Shown: piece by piece, positions 49,661 to 63,717 of the stretch | Numbering within the stretch: position 1 is the stretch's first letter | Layout of the letters: every line of letters begins with the position of its first letter | Source: Mesaphorura yosii | Taxonomy: Eukaryota > Arthropoda > Collembola > Poduromorpha > Tullbergiidae | NCBI GenBank assembly: GCA_009869945.1 | Contig: WIXG01000374.1 | Coordinates: 1 to 64,000 of the forward strand | Reading direction: 5' to 3' | Length of the DNA stretch: 64,000 nt | Notes under the pieces: model-generated | The model's database searches: none | What the model saw: only the letters and a program-made list of their open reading frames with translations | Told to the model about the DNA's origin: nothing | Position numbers and translations under genes: made by a program

Positions 49661-51546
49661 CTTCAGTCGCGTAAGGTTTCTGAGACCGAAGCCTCCAGAC
49701 CACTTTTCCCTTCAGGCTCTCTTTCCCTTGTTCTTAACACGCTACCAATTGTGGAAACAGAATCCTGACTTGACCACAAAAGAAAGCATTAAAAGGGCGG
49801 GAGACGGAAGAGCGTAAGCGAACGAACCGCAGTTATCACCTCTCTTTTAACATGTACTGAATCCTGCCTGGTTTGAATAAAAACTCCTGCAATGAAGCTG
49901 TAATTTAACAGATGCGCTATGCGTAAATTTTCCGGAAACCTCAAATTGTTAATTCAAAAACAATCGAGCTGTATTGGCTTAGGGCTTAAATCATTTTGTC
50001 AATACTCACAATTCAAGGCAGACGCTCCGCTCGCACTACGCGCCGGAATTGGAAAAGTGCTAAGAGGCTGTGAAACCTTTACGATCATTTTGTTTGTTGG
50101 TTTGTTCCACATGAGAAATCACTTAAATTATGTAAATCACCTGTCAGAATGATACTCGTCCCAGATGCCATTGAGGAAGAATTCTATTTTCATCTGGCGT
50201 AAAATATTAACGTGAATATTGCATTCAACAGACACGAGATAAATGCTGTTTTAATAGCGCATTGTTCAGGACATACATATGAGAAATATTAAGGGCTGGT
50301 TTCTTTTTTCAAAAGATGTATTTTGTTATGCAACAAAAAGATCAAAACTTTTCCTTAAATGGGACTGAGTATAAAAATAGAGGCATGTGTAACATAAATT
50401 ATGCTGCAGCAAATAAATGCATTCTTCTATTCTACTACTTCTGAAAAATTTTCGGACGAAAATGAAAGGCACAGCACACAACCGTGGGACTGAACTTGAC
50501 TGAGGTCTGCTCGCTATGAAAAAATCTTCACACAGCGAGGACAAAGCGAATGTGTAAAATTTCTTACCCGAATATGCTCAACTGTCAAGCGTTATTGGAC
50601 ACTGTCCTGACTCCTGACCCTGGAAGAAAGGTTCATCTGTGAAGAAGTGGGCTGTACAAGTATGGCTTGTACATGACTAAACCCGAAACGGCAGCTTACA
50701 AAGAAGCCAAGGACAATTCTGCATTTACTGCAATAAAATCTTCAGCCATTAATGTTATTGCGCTCTGTTGCAGTTCAAAGTGGTCGGGATACGAGATTAA
50801 TCTGAAATAGTACTTTCCTACTTCATGCAGCTGATTTGGTATTATACTGTCATTATTTTTAAAACTGTATTGTTCCAGCTTAGTTTGTTCAGTCCGGCTA
50901 GTCCGGCATTAAATTATTGAATACTGTCAACCATCACAATTCCAGTGTGGCTGCTGGTTTATGGATATTTCAACGGTTTCTTGAAAAACCTACATCCAAT
51001 GAAGGCTTATTTTGCTTCAATCCAAAAGTTGAAAACGGCAATCTGTGCATGGGATTTTGGTGTGGAGTCTGAACTCGCAAGAGGCTAACTTGAAACGTAG
51101 TCGGCGCGTATCTCGCGAGTACATTTCGCCATCTGTGTTGTGTCGGTCTATCTACATTGCGATTCAAAAGAAAGGAAACGTAGAACCACTGCTGGTAAGA
51201 AAGGATGAGTTTGACACAAACAAAAATTGAATTACACGTTGCACTGTTCTACCACTTTGCCTAGTTAATGAAACCGCACTATCTATTTAATTGAAGTCAA
51301 GAATAGATGGTGCATAGAAGATAAGAACAAAATTTGTAAATCTTTAATTGAAAAGAACCCAGCCACGAAGTACCTGCGTCCTTCAAGCTTAAGATAGCCA
51401 TCCGATTTGGACAATTGAACCGGGCCAGCTTCGAATAGTTAAATATTACATGGTCTTAAAATCCTTCATGATTTGGTGATTTGCTGCATTAAACGATTAT
51501 TCCGAACTGACCAAACCTTGGCAACGTTTGTGCAACTATTATTAAG

Positions 51547-52716
51547 ATGTTCCAAACAACAGACACTCAGAGTACGTTTATATTCGTTTTCTACACTTTA
51601 GAAGAGATTTTCAGATATTGATCATTAATAAGCGAGGAGCGACTTAATGAGCTGGCGAACTACTTCAGCGATTCTCACTTCTTAAGTTTTAATTACGCTT
51701 TCTTTGATAGAAATTGGCATCGGCCTGGTGGCTTTCGGAGTTTCCTTCCTCATCCTTGGTATAATACTCCTCTTTGATAAAGGATTGTTAGCCATTGGCA
51801 ATGTACGTTGACTGACTACAGCTGAACACTATTAGATAGCAAAATCGAAGTAATAATTTTGATTTGCTTTCAGATTCTCTTCCTGTGTGGGTTGGCGTTT
51901 GTGATTGGCTTAGAACGCACCTTCAGATTCTTTTTTCAACGACATAAACTCAAAGGCTCTGGAGCCTTCTTTGGAGGCATCCTAATTGTACTGCTTGGGT
52001 GGCCATTGATTGGCATGATTGTAGAGTTCTATGGATTTGTGGTCCTCTTCTCGGGGTTCTTCCCTTTCGCAATTAATTTCATTCGTCGTCTACCCATCAT
52101 TGGATCATTGCTAAATTTACCTGGTATTAGTACGGTAAGCTTTAAATTAACCCATTAGCTATATCGTTTTATGCAAAATCTCATCTCATTGCTTGTTCTT
52201 TCTCTGAATCACTGAAGGAACAATCAGATGAGAAATTTTTTGATGTAAACCAGTGAATTATGACCTCTTCCAGCGTGGAGAAAAGAAACACCAATTCAAT
52301 TTACTCCAATATGCCATATAAAACCATTCCAATAATCCCTTGTCAACATTTTTACGTAAAGAAATATCCTCTCTTGTAAATTGGTCGCCCTATCAGCAAA
52401 TAAAGTCCCTTTATTGAATCCGTCAGCTAGGCCGATAATGAGCTTCGAAATTATTGCATGCTCCAATATCTCAATTCAAATTAACTCAGTTAACTGTCAG
52501 ATAGCGGACTACCATATGCTTACTCTTTCATTCATAATCAGAACGGTGAAAAATCATAATGCAGAAGGTTTTAAAACTCGATTTTTCGAAAATCCACTGG
52601 TTCATGGTTCATGCACTTCATGTCGTGGTCAATATTTTCTAATCGAGTTGTGTATCTCTTTGTTTTTGCAGATCGTGGATAAATACGCCGGCGAAACGGG
52701 TCGATCCAACGTATGA
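51547..52716 (+). CDS. GOLT1B: Vesicle transport protein GOT1 (GOLT1B family)
   Basis: GOT1 is a small four-helix Golgi/ER membrane protein involved in COPII/COPI vesicle traffic and fusion with the Golgi. Four exons (51547-51571, 51711-51802, 51874-52134 and 52672-52716) join in phase to give 140 residues, against 138 in human GOLT1B. The first exon is only 25 bases (MFQTTDTQ) and splices to give TDTQKIGIGLVAFGV, matching the family start. Further signatures are LLFDKGLLAIGN, CGLAFVIGLERTFRFFFQ, GWPLIGMIVEFYGF, SGFFPFAINFIRRLP, GSLLNLPGI and the C-terminal VDKYAGE. The strong resemblance over the full length makes this one of the safest models in the window. Confidence 0.95.
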
Positions 52717-52894
52717 TAACACCCATATTAAAACAAAATTTAATGCGCCTAGATTTTATTTTAATTTATATGAAGTCGAGAGATGTGCAACTCCTCTCGT
52801 CGCAACTAATCAAATTTTATACACCGAAATGTAATTTATGAACAATACATAGCCTCCATGTATAAGAACTATTTATTGTACGATTGAACAATTA

Positions 52895-52900
52895 AATAAA
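52895..52900 (+). terminator. Poly(A) signal of the GOT1 gene
   Basis: AATAAA lies 179 bases after the GOT1 stop codon in AT-rich 3' sequence, a normal distance for polyadenylation. Confidence 0.65.
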
Positions 52901-53613
52901 ATCTGATTTTGTAACGAGTACTCCAATTTTACCTCATCATTCTCACATGCGCCCGATTGAATTCGAATAGGTCGAATCATTGAATATTCTGTAGAACAGT
53001 AGTCGCGGAATTGTCTAATGACGCTTAGCTTTTCCTAAATTGCAGTAATCTGCAATTGGTTAAATTTAATTAAACCCTTGATTAAATCAAGTCAGTATAA
53101 GGAGCCACGATGCAATCGCAGTGAGAGTCAAGAATCATCTCCGCCTCTGTGCATCATCGTTGCAAGCACGTAACAAACGAAAATGCGTAACGCATTTTGC
53201 TTGTATGGGAGGTGCGTGTTGTACTTTATCATACAACACTGCATTATGTTACCAAATTCTCAACATATTCTGGACGCTAAACTCAGTTTTTCAGAATTTA
53301 TTCCTCCTGATGAGTCTCACTTTACCTTTGCTGGTCTAAGCGTTATCATGAACAAAAACGTACAAGATTTGTGATCGTCACTGTTTCATTGCCCCGGCTG
53401 ACTTTTATCACAATTAATAGGCATTTTAAGTCACAATAGAGTTAAATGAAGTGTAAAGATTGGAAATGGCAGTATCAGTGAAAGTATTGGATCGATCAAC
53501 GAAAAAGTGAGATTTTGTTTTTGAAAATCTGTCTTCGTGATCTCGATAAAGCAGACGACAGAAATTTCAAAACTGATCAGCAAGCGAAGCGCCTTGTATT
53601 AGCGATCACGAAA
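52901..53613. other. Intergenic region and likely promoter of the sushi-domain gene
   Basis: About 700 bases between the GOT1 poly(A) signal and the next start codon. The small frames at 53121-53374 overlap in two registers and look incidental. Confidence 0.5.
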
Positions 53614-56600
53614 ATGAAACTATTACACTTCAAATTACTGCGAAATCACAAAATGGCTCAATTGTTAATTAGCAGTGTTTTTCTGATTTTATGTGTCACG
53701 ATCAAATGTGTGAATTGCGATGAATTCGATATACCAGAAACGACGCCATCTCTTCCTTCGACTGCTTACGCAGGTAAGAGAAATCAGACTCAAGGTACGT
53801 GCGAGATGTGAACGCGTTCATTTTGTCGGGGCACTCTGCGAATCTCACAAGCCGAAAACAACTGGGACGAGAACAGACGAACATGCAAAATAAAGAGCAA
53901 TTCCTGTCTGCAAGCAATCACATTCAACCAACACACAGGCGGTGTGGTGGTTGTTTGATTAAGCTTTAAATCATGGCTAATTGTGCGTCATATTTATATT
54001 TTCAACATAGTCTGGTCAGAATTCAAGCTCTGTTAATATACGGAATGTGGGATGAGTAATTGGAGACTCACCTACTGTGTTGAGGAGAATCCTGGCACGG
54101 AACTATCTTGTTTGTTCACTGGCCAGTGTCCAGTCTCTTCCTCTTGGAGTGAGACAGTCCGTGTGGTGGTAGTTGGTTGGATAAGGCCGATCGGCTGGAC
54201 ACTTTTTGAGTTTCAGAGGAGGTCCAGCAACATTTCCTCCGGTGCATCGTTGACCGTCATCATTGTCCATTGTGCATATAATTTGTACGAAATAGATAAC
54301 AATCAGCTGCAACAATGCGACTCTTTCTTGAGTCCGAAAGTCACAAGTGTAAGTACACGATGTTTCGAGTATTATATTATAAATTGTATTATGCAAATGA
54401 ATCGCCGTGGCGTAGTCTTCGACCTCATGCTCCATGCGTTGAGGGAGCGCATTCATTCGGAGTGTCTTGACAGGATCATTCTAATTAACGATGGCCATTC
54501 ATAACAGGACTGCAGTCGAGGAAAGTCCTACTGTGTCTTGAACAGGTAGTCGAGTAAGAATGCGGTGTTGAGAGAACTCTGCTTCCAGTCTCCATGCATC
54601 CGAAACTGCGCGTTCGGACAGCACGAGACCATGCATGTGTCATTAGTAAATTAGTATGAAAAACTGCAAGCATCCGAGTGTCTGATCATCTGACAAACTG
54701 AAATCACTAACTGAGAAAGCTAATATTGTACACTTTATACACTTCCCAGTGGACCTTATCAATTTAGCATGACAGCAAGTTGCAATTTCCTGAGTTTCGT
54801 TCTTGCAATTATTGGAGATTAGGATAAACCGACGGGACTAACGACTGATATACTATGCATCAATAACCACAATCACCTATGAAGCAGGACAGATTTTCTT
54901 GAATACCATTTGATACAGAATGAGAATGTGTCAAATTGTACGAATAATTTGATATTCCATCGGCTTAATTGTGAAACATCATAAATGCCCAAATAAGTAG
55001 CACTAATGTGATATTCCAATTTGGAGCTGAACACATTTATGAGCAGAGGGCTTAAAGTCAGAAGCACATTAATTGGCGGAGTCTCACACTCCTCGTTAGA
55101 CTAAAATGGAATGTATGAGAGTTTGGTCCTGGCGAATTATTAATTTGAGCTCCAAATGGTTATTACCGTTCGTTAAGTTGCTTCTTCGTATGAACTTGTC
55201 GTACCGTGTCATATAATCGAAGTCCAGATCGCAGTATCGAGATGGGAAGAATGCTCGCTCTGTGGGTGCACATGTAATTCGTTTGAGTGGGGTCTCAACA
55301 AATTTTTTATGACTACGACTATTATTTTATTTCTGCCTTAAAAGGAAATGTGTTGTCATGTCGGGTCAGGCAGACTCCAATTCAATATGCGTGCTGCTGT
55401 TATTATTATGATGAAAATGACCTTATATGAGACTCATTTCTTCCAACAATCAACAAGAGCAACGTGAAATCTGCACTTCTCTGCTCTGTACATCTGTTTT
55501 ATTCAATATTTACCTCATAATACGATAATTGAATAGGAAGTCTGGCCTCACTGCAACCAGCCGTGAAAAGCAGGGGAAATTCCTCTGCTGCTTTTGCTCA
55601 TTTTAAATGGTGCAGTATGAAATGAATAAAAACGAGCCAAAGCTCGTGTCCTCGTGTGTGATGTGTGATCAAATGACGAATGAATCAAAAACTGCAGTCC
55701 AGGGCAAGTTGAACGAAAATATTGCCCAATCCAGTGGAAGGTTATTATTCTCATTCTGCTGCTTCATTATTACAAATGAAATAAACATTTTCTCCTTGAA
55801 ACCGTATTTGAACTCGTTTCACTCACTCGTACATCAGAGTTTTCAGCAACGATAACTTGTACGTGCCTTGTATCATGCCGATGAAAGTTCGAATCTTGTC
55901 TGATTCGCAAAGAATAAGATGAAAACAGACATCTCAAACGGGATTATGGTCTGAAATTTATTTACATATTGCCTTTTTCTTCGTTGCAATTCCACACGCA
56001 GCGGTTCACGCTTCGACATTGTTTGGTCCTAATTCTTCCTAAAATGTGTTAAAATGCATTTCTTTTTGCTCCTCTTTTTACCAAGCATATATTGACACGT
56101 GCTTTGCACCAGCCTCTTTTTGCATTTGTAAATAAATGCCACAGATCGTGAATCCTGATTCAGAAATGTAGCATTTTGCTCAGACTCAGGAATCAGCCTT
56201 CCGAAGAAAATATTTTGCTGTGCGGCATAAGAACCATTGACCATAGAGCATACAAGGCGAGCATTAATCAACGAATTTTTTTAATGGAAGTCCGTTCGGT
56301 TGCGCGAATTTCCGTTTCATGTGACAAATGTCTATTTAGTATTAAAATATTATAAAAATTGAACAAAGAATGCACACCTGAGCGATCTGTGCAACATCGT
56401 TAACTCGGCTCCGCTTGGCAATTTGATTATGGTAAAAGGTGCTTCTCTGCTGGCACTTTTTGAGTGACAAGTCCAACAAGGGTGGGAGAGATCAACTGCC
56501 TCGCTTTAGAAACACACGTCTCCTGACTTGTCTTTCCTGTACATTACACACTGCTGTTGACTGCGATTGTAATCTGAGCTATTATGCGACTGTTGATAAT

Positions 56601-59600
56601 AGCAGTTTAATATTAAATGGTACATTCCTCACATTATTACGCAAAGGGAAGTCCAGGAGAAGAATTAAACGAAGACTCAAAGCCTCACGACATGCACCGT
56701 CCAGTTTTAGAACCCAAATAAGCTTCAAGTTCAATGTGCAAGGTCCTGAATTGTTCCTGGTCCGTGTTCTACAGGAGGAAGATCGATTTCTCTGCTTGTA
56801 GCACGTTCATTTTGCCACACACCTCCATAAAATCACTTTATTGTCCGTCGTGCCTCAGTAATTGAAATACGACATCGCCCTAAATGTGCACATGGCACAG
56901 TGCCGCAATTATATGTGTCACCCAACATGGGCGAAATTTTTTATCCATTTGCATGCACAGCAACGATTGCGCTCGCATACTCCAACAATAGAATACTATA
57001 TGGTTGTCCGTACGAAGGTATTTATGAACCAACGTTGGTGGTGCTGGAATTCCGAAACGCATGCGTGTTGCTCCAACATTCTTTCCTACAATATAACCAT
57101 TTATTTCTAAGCTGACATAAAGGCTTTGGCAATTCTTTGCTCAATCACAAGCAAATGAGTACGAGTCGCCCAAGTTACAAAGTTCTATCACTGAAGATTT
57201 CCTAGAAATCAGAATTTTCAGTAAGAATTTGAGATGTTTCGTGTTTGGCCTTGTTTTTATAACATGTGTTGTCTGTAAACCGTAACTAGTTCTTTTCTTT
57301 TCGCTTTTATTTAATTTATACCTTGTTCACTCTGCTCTGGTATGGTCATAACTCATATATGTTGATAGCTGATTGGTTCAATGTGGTAAGCCTTACTTTT
57401 CCCCAGATCAACAGTGAGTAGCAGATCTTATTTGCTCTTTTTTAATTACAAGCTTGCTTCAGAATGTCAAAGCTTGTACTTGTAGTTAACAGGCGTCTGA
57501 TGAATGAAAATATGTGGAACTGAACTTACGGGCCATTCGTGGCGTAAAATGGTACCTTGAGGGAGTTCCGAAATCGTCTCCTTTCTCCTTTCTGTCAGGA
57601 CATTTTTAATTTTTATTGTTTACACTTTGACAATATCTTTCTCCTATATTTTATATGTGCAGGTGTCCAAGTAAGTACAGACAGAAGTAAGTCTGTAAGC
57701 ATGCCGCAGCTTGATATTTCTCGTCTGAGAAATCTTAAAATACAAGCGACTATTCTTTAGTACTGAAGTTAAATTATATACAACAGCATGAGCAGTGTTG
57801 AAAGTCAGCCAATCTTTGGACAGGCAATCCACAAACGTAGGAAACGCTGAACAGCCCTCCAGCCCTTGATTCATTCAGCGGAAGCAGAACTCTGGGCACA
57901 GACACATGGTGCAAGATTTCCAACAAATTAATTAAAATAAAGACCATATTTCGAGATCAGCACGGAATATTTGCTGGGACACCTCGCTAATTAAATTCCA
58001 ACCTTACTCAAGGCTATTTATACCATCCATAATCCAAAATTATGTCCAAAAATAAGCGAAGGCATGCATAGAAGGCGTACACATACGGGGAAGAAACCTG
58101 TGGTTCATATTTATGGTTCCGTCATTCTGAAGAGGACTAACTTTTATGAAAGGTAGTTTTACGATCCAATTAACCCGGTTTCATCATTCTGGTACGGGCC
58201 ACCCGGTCAGCATCTTCTTCATTACATTTACAGCGTTCAGTGCGATGACTAGACCTAAATTAATGCAAAGAACATGTAACTGCTCAGCCATAGGCCAGTT
58301 GGACTTTTGAAAAATATTAATCTTGAAGTCATGACAAAAGTGGAGGATCGTACAATTATTGCACGCTTTTCAACCTTCCATCGCGGGACCAACATTCCGC
58401 TACAAAGATTCTATTCTGTTCTTCCAACAGGTAATTTCACTCACCTCAATCACGCATCTTGTTTGGGATATTGAAATTATGAGGCAAGGAACACAAGCAA
58501 ACTTTTACTTCTTCGTTCTCGTTTATTGTAATTGACTGCTAAAAGTGTGAATCGGTTCTGGCCTCTGGCTCACAAAAAGCTCACGAAGTTTCGCCCTGGA
58601 AGCATCGTAATGGTAAATTGTTACTGATTGGGTGGCGATGAAATTAATATCTACTCGTTTGCATTACTTCTTGCATTTAATGGCGACAATAATCGTATCG
58701 ACAATCACGTGTGCCCAATTGAAAGCAATCCTGCAGGATCACTAGTCTCGGGTGAGATCAGGGCAAGCGAGTTCGGGTTACAAGTGACACATGACCAAGC
58801 TGCAGACCGTGGCAGTGCATGTCCAAATTTGGCCATAAATATTTTGAAGGGCTTGTGACTCGTTGCTCATCCCTTTTCGCTTGAGGAGTCACGGTCGAGA
58901 GGGACATGAATGAGGATGAGACCCGCCATAAACATGATACATAAAAATCGCATCAGCCGACTGTCATAGCCGTATTCCCGTGTGGTGAAGATGAAACTGG
59001 TTCCACGACCAAGTCCAAAAATATGAATTACGACTGTGTATTTGTGGCGAATGCCAAACAAGTCAAAATTTGCGCTATTGTTTCTGATTCATTTAGCATA
59101 TTTAATGAGTTGAAAAATTGTGGAAAAGTGTGAACTCAATGAATTATAAATGTGTAGAAAAAGGTGAACTTTAAAATGCACAATAGTATCACATTATTAT
59201 CATAAAAACTTGTTACGTATCTGCGTCTTACAGAAAAGGAGATGAAGTCTCGAGCAGCGGAGTGGCGAAGGGGAATTTATATTTAGAAATTTATGAGCTG
59301 CTCTTTTATTCGCTTTTAAAATGTTTAGGACTCACAAAAAAGTGTGTGAATGAGCAGACCGAGATTGGGAATGAGGTGAAAGGAAAATGATAACCCTGAA
59401 CGCGTTGGTCTTGGAAAGCGTACGGACAGCAGCACGGTAGTTGTTCGAGCTGTGAAATGAATCATTTTTATCTTGATACAAGGAAAATCAAAAGTAATTT
59501 AATAATTAGGAGGTGGATCGACATATTTCAAGAATTCAGGGCTCGCACTCGCGCATGTGTTCCGCGCCATGCCAGCTTCTGTTTAAGGGCATGTGTCGAA

Positions 59601-62600
59601 TCAAGAATCGAGTTGAGAACGTGAGCATTAGCTCTCCATGTCGAGGGCCAGCCTTTAACCCTTGTGCAATGGGACATAAAAAAATAAACCTTTATTCGTG
59701 TGGAATCTTCTTCGAGGCCAGTGAGAATGAGATTTTGCTCAGATTGCTTTTCAAGACATTATTTGCCACGTTGTGAACACTTCTGGCAGTAGTCACCAGT
59801 ATTTTAGAGTAGTTTCGGTTCGATGCGGACGGGAGAAAGAATGGAACGATGGCTATGAAGTCGGGTAGTAGTTGGGGATGGTACGGAGCCTCAGAATCGA
59901 TTGCTTGTTTTCGTTAAATTCTCATAAATATGTCAGTACGTAAATGGGAAAGAAACCCCAATCGACAAGTTAGGATTGTTGCGGCAAATTCTGATTTCTC
60001 TGCGATGCATTTTACGAGGCACACTCCACAAGGCGTGCTTAATTTAATCTGCATCTCCGGACGATGATTCTTTCGTTGCTTCGTGCTCACCCAAATCAAA
60101 TAGTTTCTTGCCGGCAACGTCACTGATAATAAAGATAGCAGGCGTTGCTGAAATGTTGCATCATTTACGAAGACGTCCAGCTTATGGCAAAGCTTTTGCT
60201 TGGGAAATAAAATCCTGCATGTTCAAAGCCAAACATGAAAACATGTTTCAGTTTAGCAGCTGGACACGGTGCAGATCTTCGCGACGAAGTAGGATAATTC
60301 TCATTGTGCAGGTGGAATTTGTATCATGAATGAGGAAGGCAACTTTCGATAACATTTTAAAGGAATTTTGAGATCATCGAATTAGAAATCGGCTTGAGAG
60401 TAAATCATTGAATGACAGTAGAATTCATAGCACCACCATCCCTTGCATGCTTAAACTGGCTGCCACTTTTTTCACATTCACCAAACTGCTGAAAAGCGTT
60501 CCTGGTGACAATCTGTAAGATTGACAAATGAGTGAGGCTGTTCCGTTATGACAATCAAAAATTCGGTTCAGCGAGTTGACTTCAGCTCTTGAAATGGACG
60601 GATCGGAATATCTAATTCTTCTCTTCATTCTCACTCATTTACAAGTTGCCCAGCGTTTTTTGAATTCGGATTTCCCCGAAGTATTAGCTTTATTTTGAAA
60701 TGGAAGAGCGAATGCCGTTTCAGAATCCTATTATCGTACACATCCGCGAGTAATGGATTCGGAGCGAGGAATATTATTGTCCTTCCTGCATTCTGCAGGA
60801 AAAGCAGTCTCATGCCTCTTGACTGCTCTTCTGCTCCCGTTGCATCTGGTTCAATCAATCAACTGTCAGCTTCCACGTGTGTGACAAATCTCTTACAAAT
60901 ACAAAAGATTAGATCCGTATTGTTCGTGCTCAGCAACATTGAAAGCTGTCTATACTTCTTTAGCGCTAATACGCATCTTCCCCTGTTGGAAGCCCCAAGT
61001 TGGAGCTGGAGTCAGTATAAGTGAGCCCAACGAAAGTAGGGTCGGAATCCTGACAAAGTCATTTGCAAATGAATGATGTAATTAATGGCAGCCTTTGGCA
61101 ATCAAAACAAAACCATGCCCGCCCACCAGCAAGAACCCTGACGCGTTCTCGACTGCCCAAATTAATCATGACCTTCCTCATGCTACGCGTCATCCATTTT
61201 GACAGTTGACATTTCCGAGTTAAGGAATCAATGTCAACAAGCTCTCGTGACTGTACTTGAAGGGTCGTGGCAGTCTGTTCTGTGCCGTGTCGAAAATTTT
61301 ACGATATCCCCAGCGAATGTGCTTCATTTGAAAAGGTACACTGGAAGTTATAAAGTCGGACCTTCTGAGATGTTGTTTACATTTCATTAAAATGACGGCT
61401 GAGATTCTCAACTCCGATAATAGATTACAGAATGATAATAGGGAAAGTTCTCGGTGCTAGTTGATACTAAAGACCCAATAATGCACCCTATTATTTCCCA
61501 CTTGAATGTTTTCTTCATTCTGCGCTATGGCCTTCTGTCCTTAATCAATGTTGTTTTATTGTACAAATACTCACTGCTGCCATCAGCGTGAATAGAAATG
61601 ATGAAAAACACAGCGGGAAGGTTGCGGTCTAAGTTCATACCTCAATATCAAGAGTATGTTGCGTGAATCAGGAAAGATGATACCCTGACCTACGGGAATC
61701 TGATACAAACGAAGGGTCTTTATGGATGTCTTTCCAGGCCATTACCTTTCCTATTCGGTTCCTGATTCCGCTTTCGTGATTTAATAGCAACATCAATAAT
61801 CCAAGAGTGGGACGCAATGAAATTAAATGATTAGATAAATAAGTCTCCTTTGAATACAACCGTCAGATCATAAAAGAGTCGAGTCAATGTAATTCCCATT
61901 ACAGGTCATTATTCCCAGATAAAGCTGTACCGCAGAAGATGGAAATGAAAGGGAAATGCAAGATGAGAAGGAATGCAGGTCATTTCATTATTCAACTCTT
62001 TGTGCTGAGGTCACGAAATGGTTTCAGAAGTCAAACTCATTTCAATAAACAACGGTACAATAACGCAAACCACAGGAATTTCGTGCCCAGATTATCTCGC
62101 GGATAACCTTTGCTAACTTCCACATGAGCCACTGCAGCATTAAATAAAGGCACTTCAACCGCACGGCAACATCTGAAGCACAAATAATTCATTCTGTGGT
62201 TTGAAATTATGTTCCGGAACATCATATTTCAATCTGCAGTCAACCAGACCGACATCGTTCTCTGGTTCGATCAAAAGTGCCCTGAACATTGTTATCAGTC
62301 GTTTGAACTTGAGACATTATTGTCTGCACTTGTATATATTATTTCCAGAGAACGTCATGTGTCAGCATTCGCTGAGTGTGGGAGTTTGCTGCTTTGTTGA
62401 GGAATCAAGAACTGAGAATGCACGAAGCACTCGAACTTGAGCTAGGCCTCAGTTTCTCAAAAAACCCTCGAATGGTTGTTATATGTATAAGTAAAGAGAA
62501 CGACAACCTCAGTTTCTTGTAATGAGAGTTCTCAATTAGCTTTCTTTTCTTTTTGGGTACAGTCTATTTTTCTTCTTGAAAATACCCTGCCTTAACGTAA

Positions 62601-63717
62601 AGCGTGGTGAGGGTGAGACAGCTCTGAAGGCGTCTAGCGTTTAGATTAATTTACATAACACATCTTGTCGTGTAATTGAGGAGTACAGGGTACAGTGACA
62701 AATTATTCTTGCAGTTTATCTTGTTTTTAAAAACGAAAATAATTGGGAAACAAATTAAACTAAACGCGTCTCAATTTGTAAGCGACCTATCTCTTCATCT
62801 TCATCTTCAGCCCACTTCGCTTTGTTTCTTTAGCATTGCTGGCTTTGTGGCTGGTGTCAAAGGGTGGAGTCAAATTAGTCGATTCTATCCTGGTCTGCAA
62901 TTCGAAGCGAGAGGTCTTAAAGGCGATTACTTTAAGCTACAAACCCAAAGACGACAGTCGAGGAGCGTGGTGAAAGTATTAAGCGGGCATGTCGTGTTGG
63001 CATAACTCAAACACGGACTCACACCTCGCATGTTCAGCATTTTATCCGAATCCTTCAACGCCTCGAATTATAAATCATTCTGTCATTGTCATTCGCATTT
63101 TAATTTGTATATTCTTTGCAGAAGGTTCAGACGAGAGCTCAACTGTAGACACTGCAGAGAATGAAATTCCTGTGTTTCTATTGTCTACCACACACGAGAC
63201 AACAACCACGAGCACGGAGCAGCCCAAAGTATTTTTTGATAAGTCGGATCAACAGCCAACGTTCATCAACCTGAGTTACGAGAACCAGCCCGAGTACATT
63301 ACCCACCACGAGCACAAACAGGAGCCGAAACTCATACTTCATGATCCCAGATTGAACTCCAAAAATATCAGACTCATAAAATTCCTCCGATATTTCCGCC
63401 TGGATTTCTCCAAGTTCGATACTACGTGTCTGAAGCGGTTTGGTCGTGGCACTCCGGCACCACATTTGTCTCACGCTCACGTGTCCAGATACACAAGGTG
63501 AGCCTTGCAATTACTGCCAAACATGCTACTTAAAATTCGAGCCATGAAATATTTGGTGTAAAATGTAGACGGCGGAATCGGAATGGGCCGCGTAATCGTT
63601 ACGCTATGGCTTTGTACGACTGCGACGAGGACTACGAATTTCCAGCAGAGTCAGCCGATCGTATGTTTTGCTCGCGTAATAAGTGGGTTGGGCCAACACC
63701 TGTGTGTCTGCCGAAGC
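53614..63717 (+). CDS. Secreted sushi/CCP-domain protein, N-terminal part (runs off the window)
   Basis: Exons 53614-53773, 63122-63497 and 63569-63717 join in phase (G|AA Glu, then AG|A Arg) and give the first 228 residues. The first exon encodes a signal peptide (core LLISSVFLILCVTI, likely cleavage after KCVNC). ATG 53614 is the first, and ATG 53653 (MAQLL) is equally possible. A Ser/Thr-rich acidic stretch follows (HETTTTSTEQP), then a sushi/CCP module with four cysteines at about 156, 197, 213 and 225 and the motifs YDCDEDYEFP, MFCSRNKWVG and TPVC. A basic run RRRNRNGPRNR splits the module between its first and second cysteines. The exon at 63717 ends in a good GTAAGT donor, so the protein continues. 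Family is CCP; a relation to insect synaptic or epithelial CCP proteins is possible but unproven. Confidence 0.75.
53774..63121. other. 9.3 kb first intron of the sushi-domain gene
   Basis: The intron separates the signal-peptide exon from the rest of the protein. Open frames of up to 150 codons (54052-54504 on + and 54456-54103 on -) overlap each other and match no family. I see no nested gene with signal peptide, splice sites or domain. An extra small coding exon cannot be excluded, although the direct join is in phase. Confidence 0.55.

Larger units (their letters stand above)
44698..51546. other. Intergenic region with only weak exon-like pieces
   Basis: I can support no gene in this 6.8 kb. 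Three pieces deserve note. A minus-strand frame at 46258-46016 follows a TTTCAG acceptor and runs 80 codons to a stop. A plus-strand 17-codon acidic end lies near 45829-45880, followed by AATAAA at 45995. A minus-strand block at 49660-49463 is open in two frames. None has a family match. A TATAAAAGGC sequence lies at 45926-45935 with no recognised gene downstream. Confidence 0.45.

Noticed and set aside
54052-54504. A 150-codon frame containing VEENPGT, reminiscent of a viral 2A skipping motif
   Set aside because: The essential Asp before the motif and the final Pro are absent, an overlapping antisense frame is almost as long, and no viral protein is nearby. Coincidence.
55887-55896. A GTTCGAATC sequence like a tRNA B box
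   Set aside because: There is no A box at the right distance and no cloverleaf arms around it. No tRNA gene was found elsewhere either.
60781-60800. Inverted repeat TTCCTGCA / TGCAGGAA with a 3-base loop
   Set aside because: The arms are only 8 bp, which is expected several times in 64 kb by chance.
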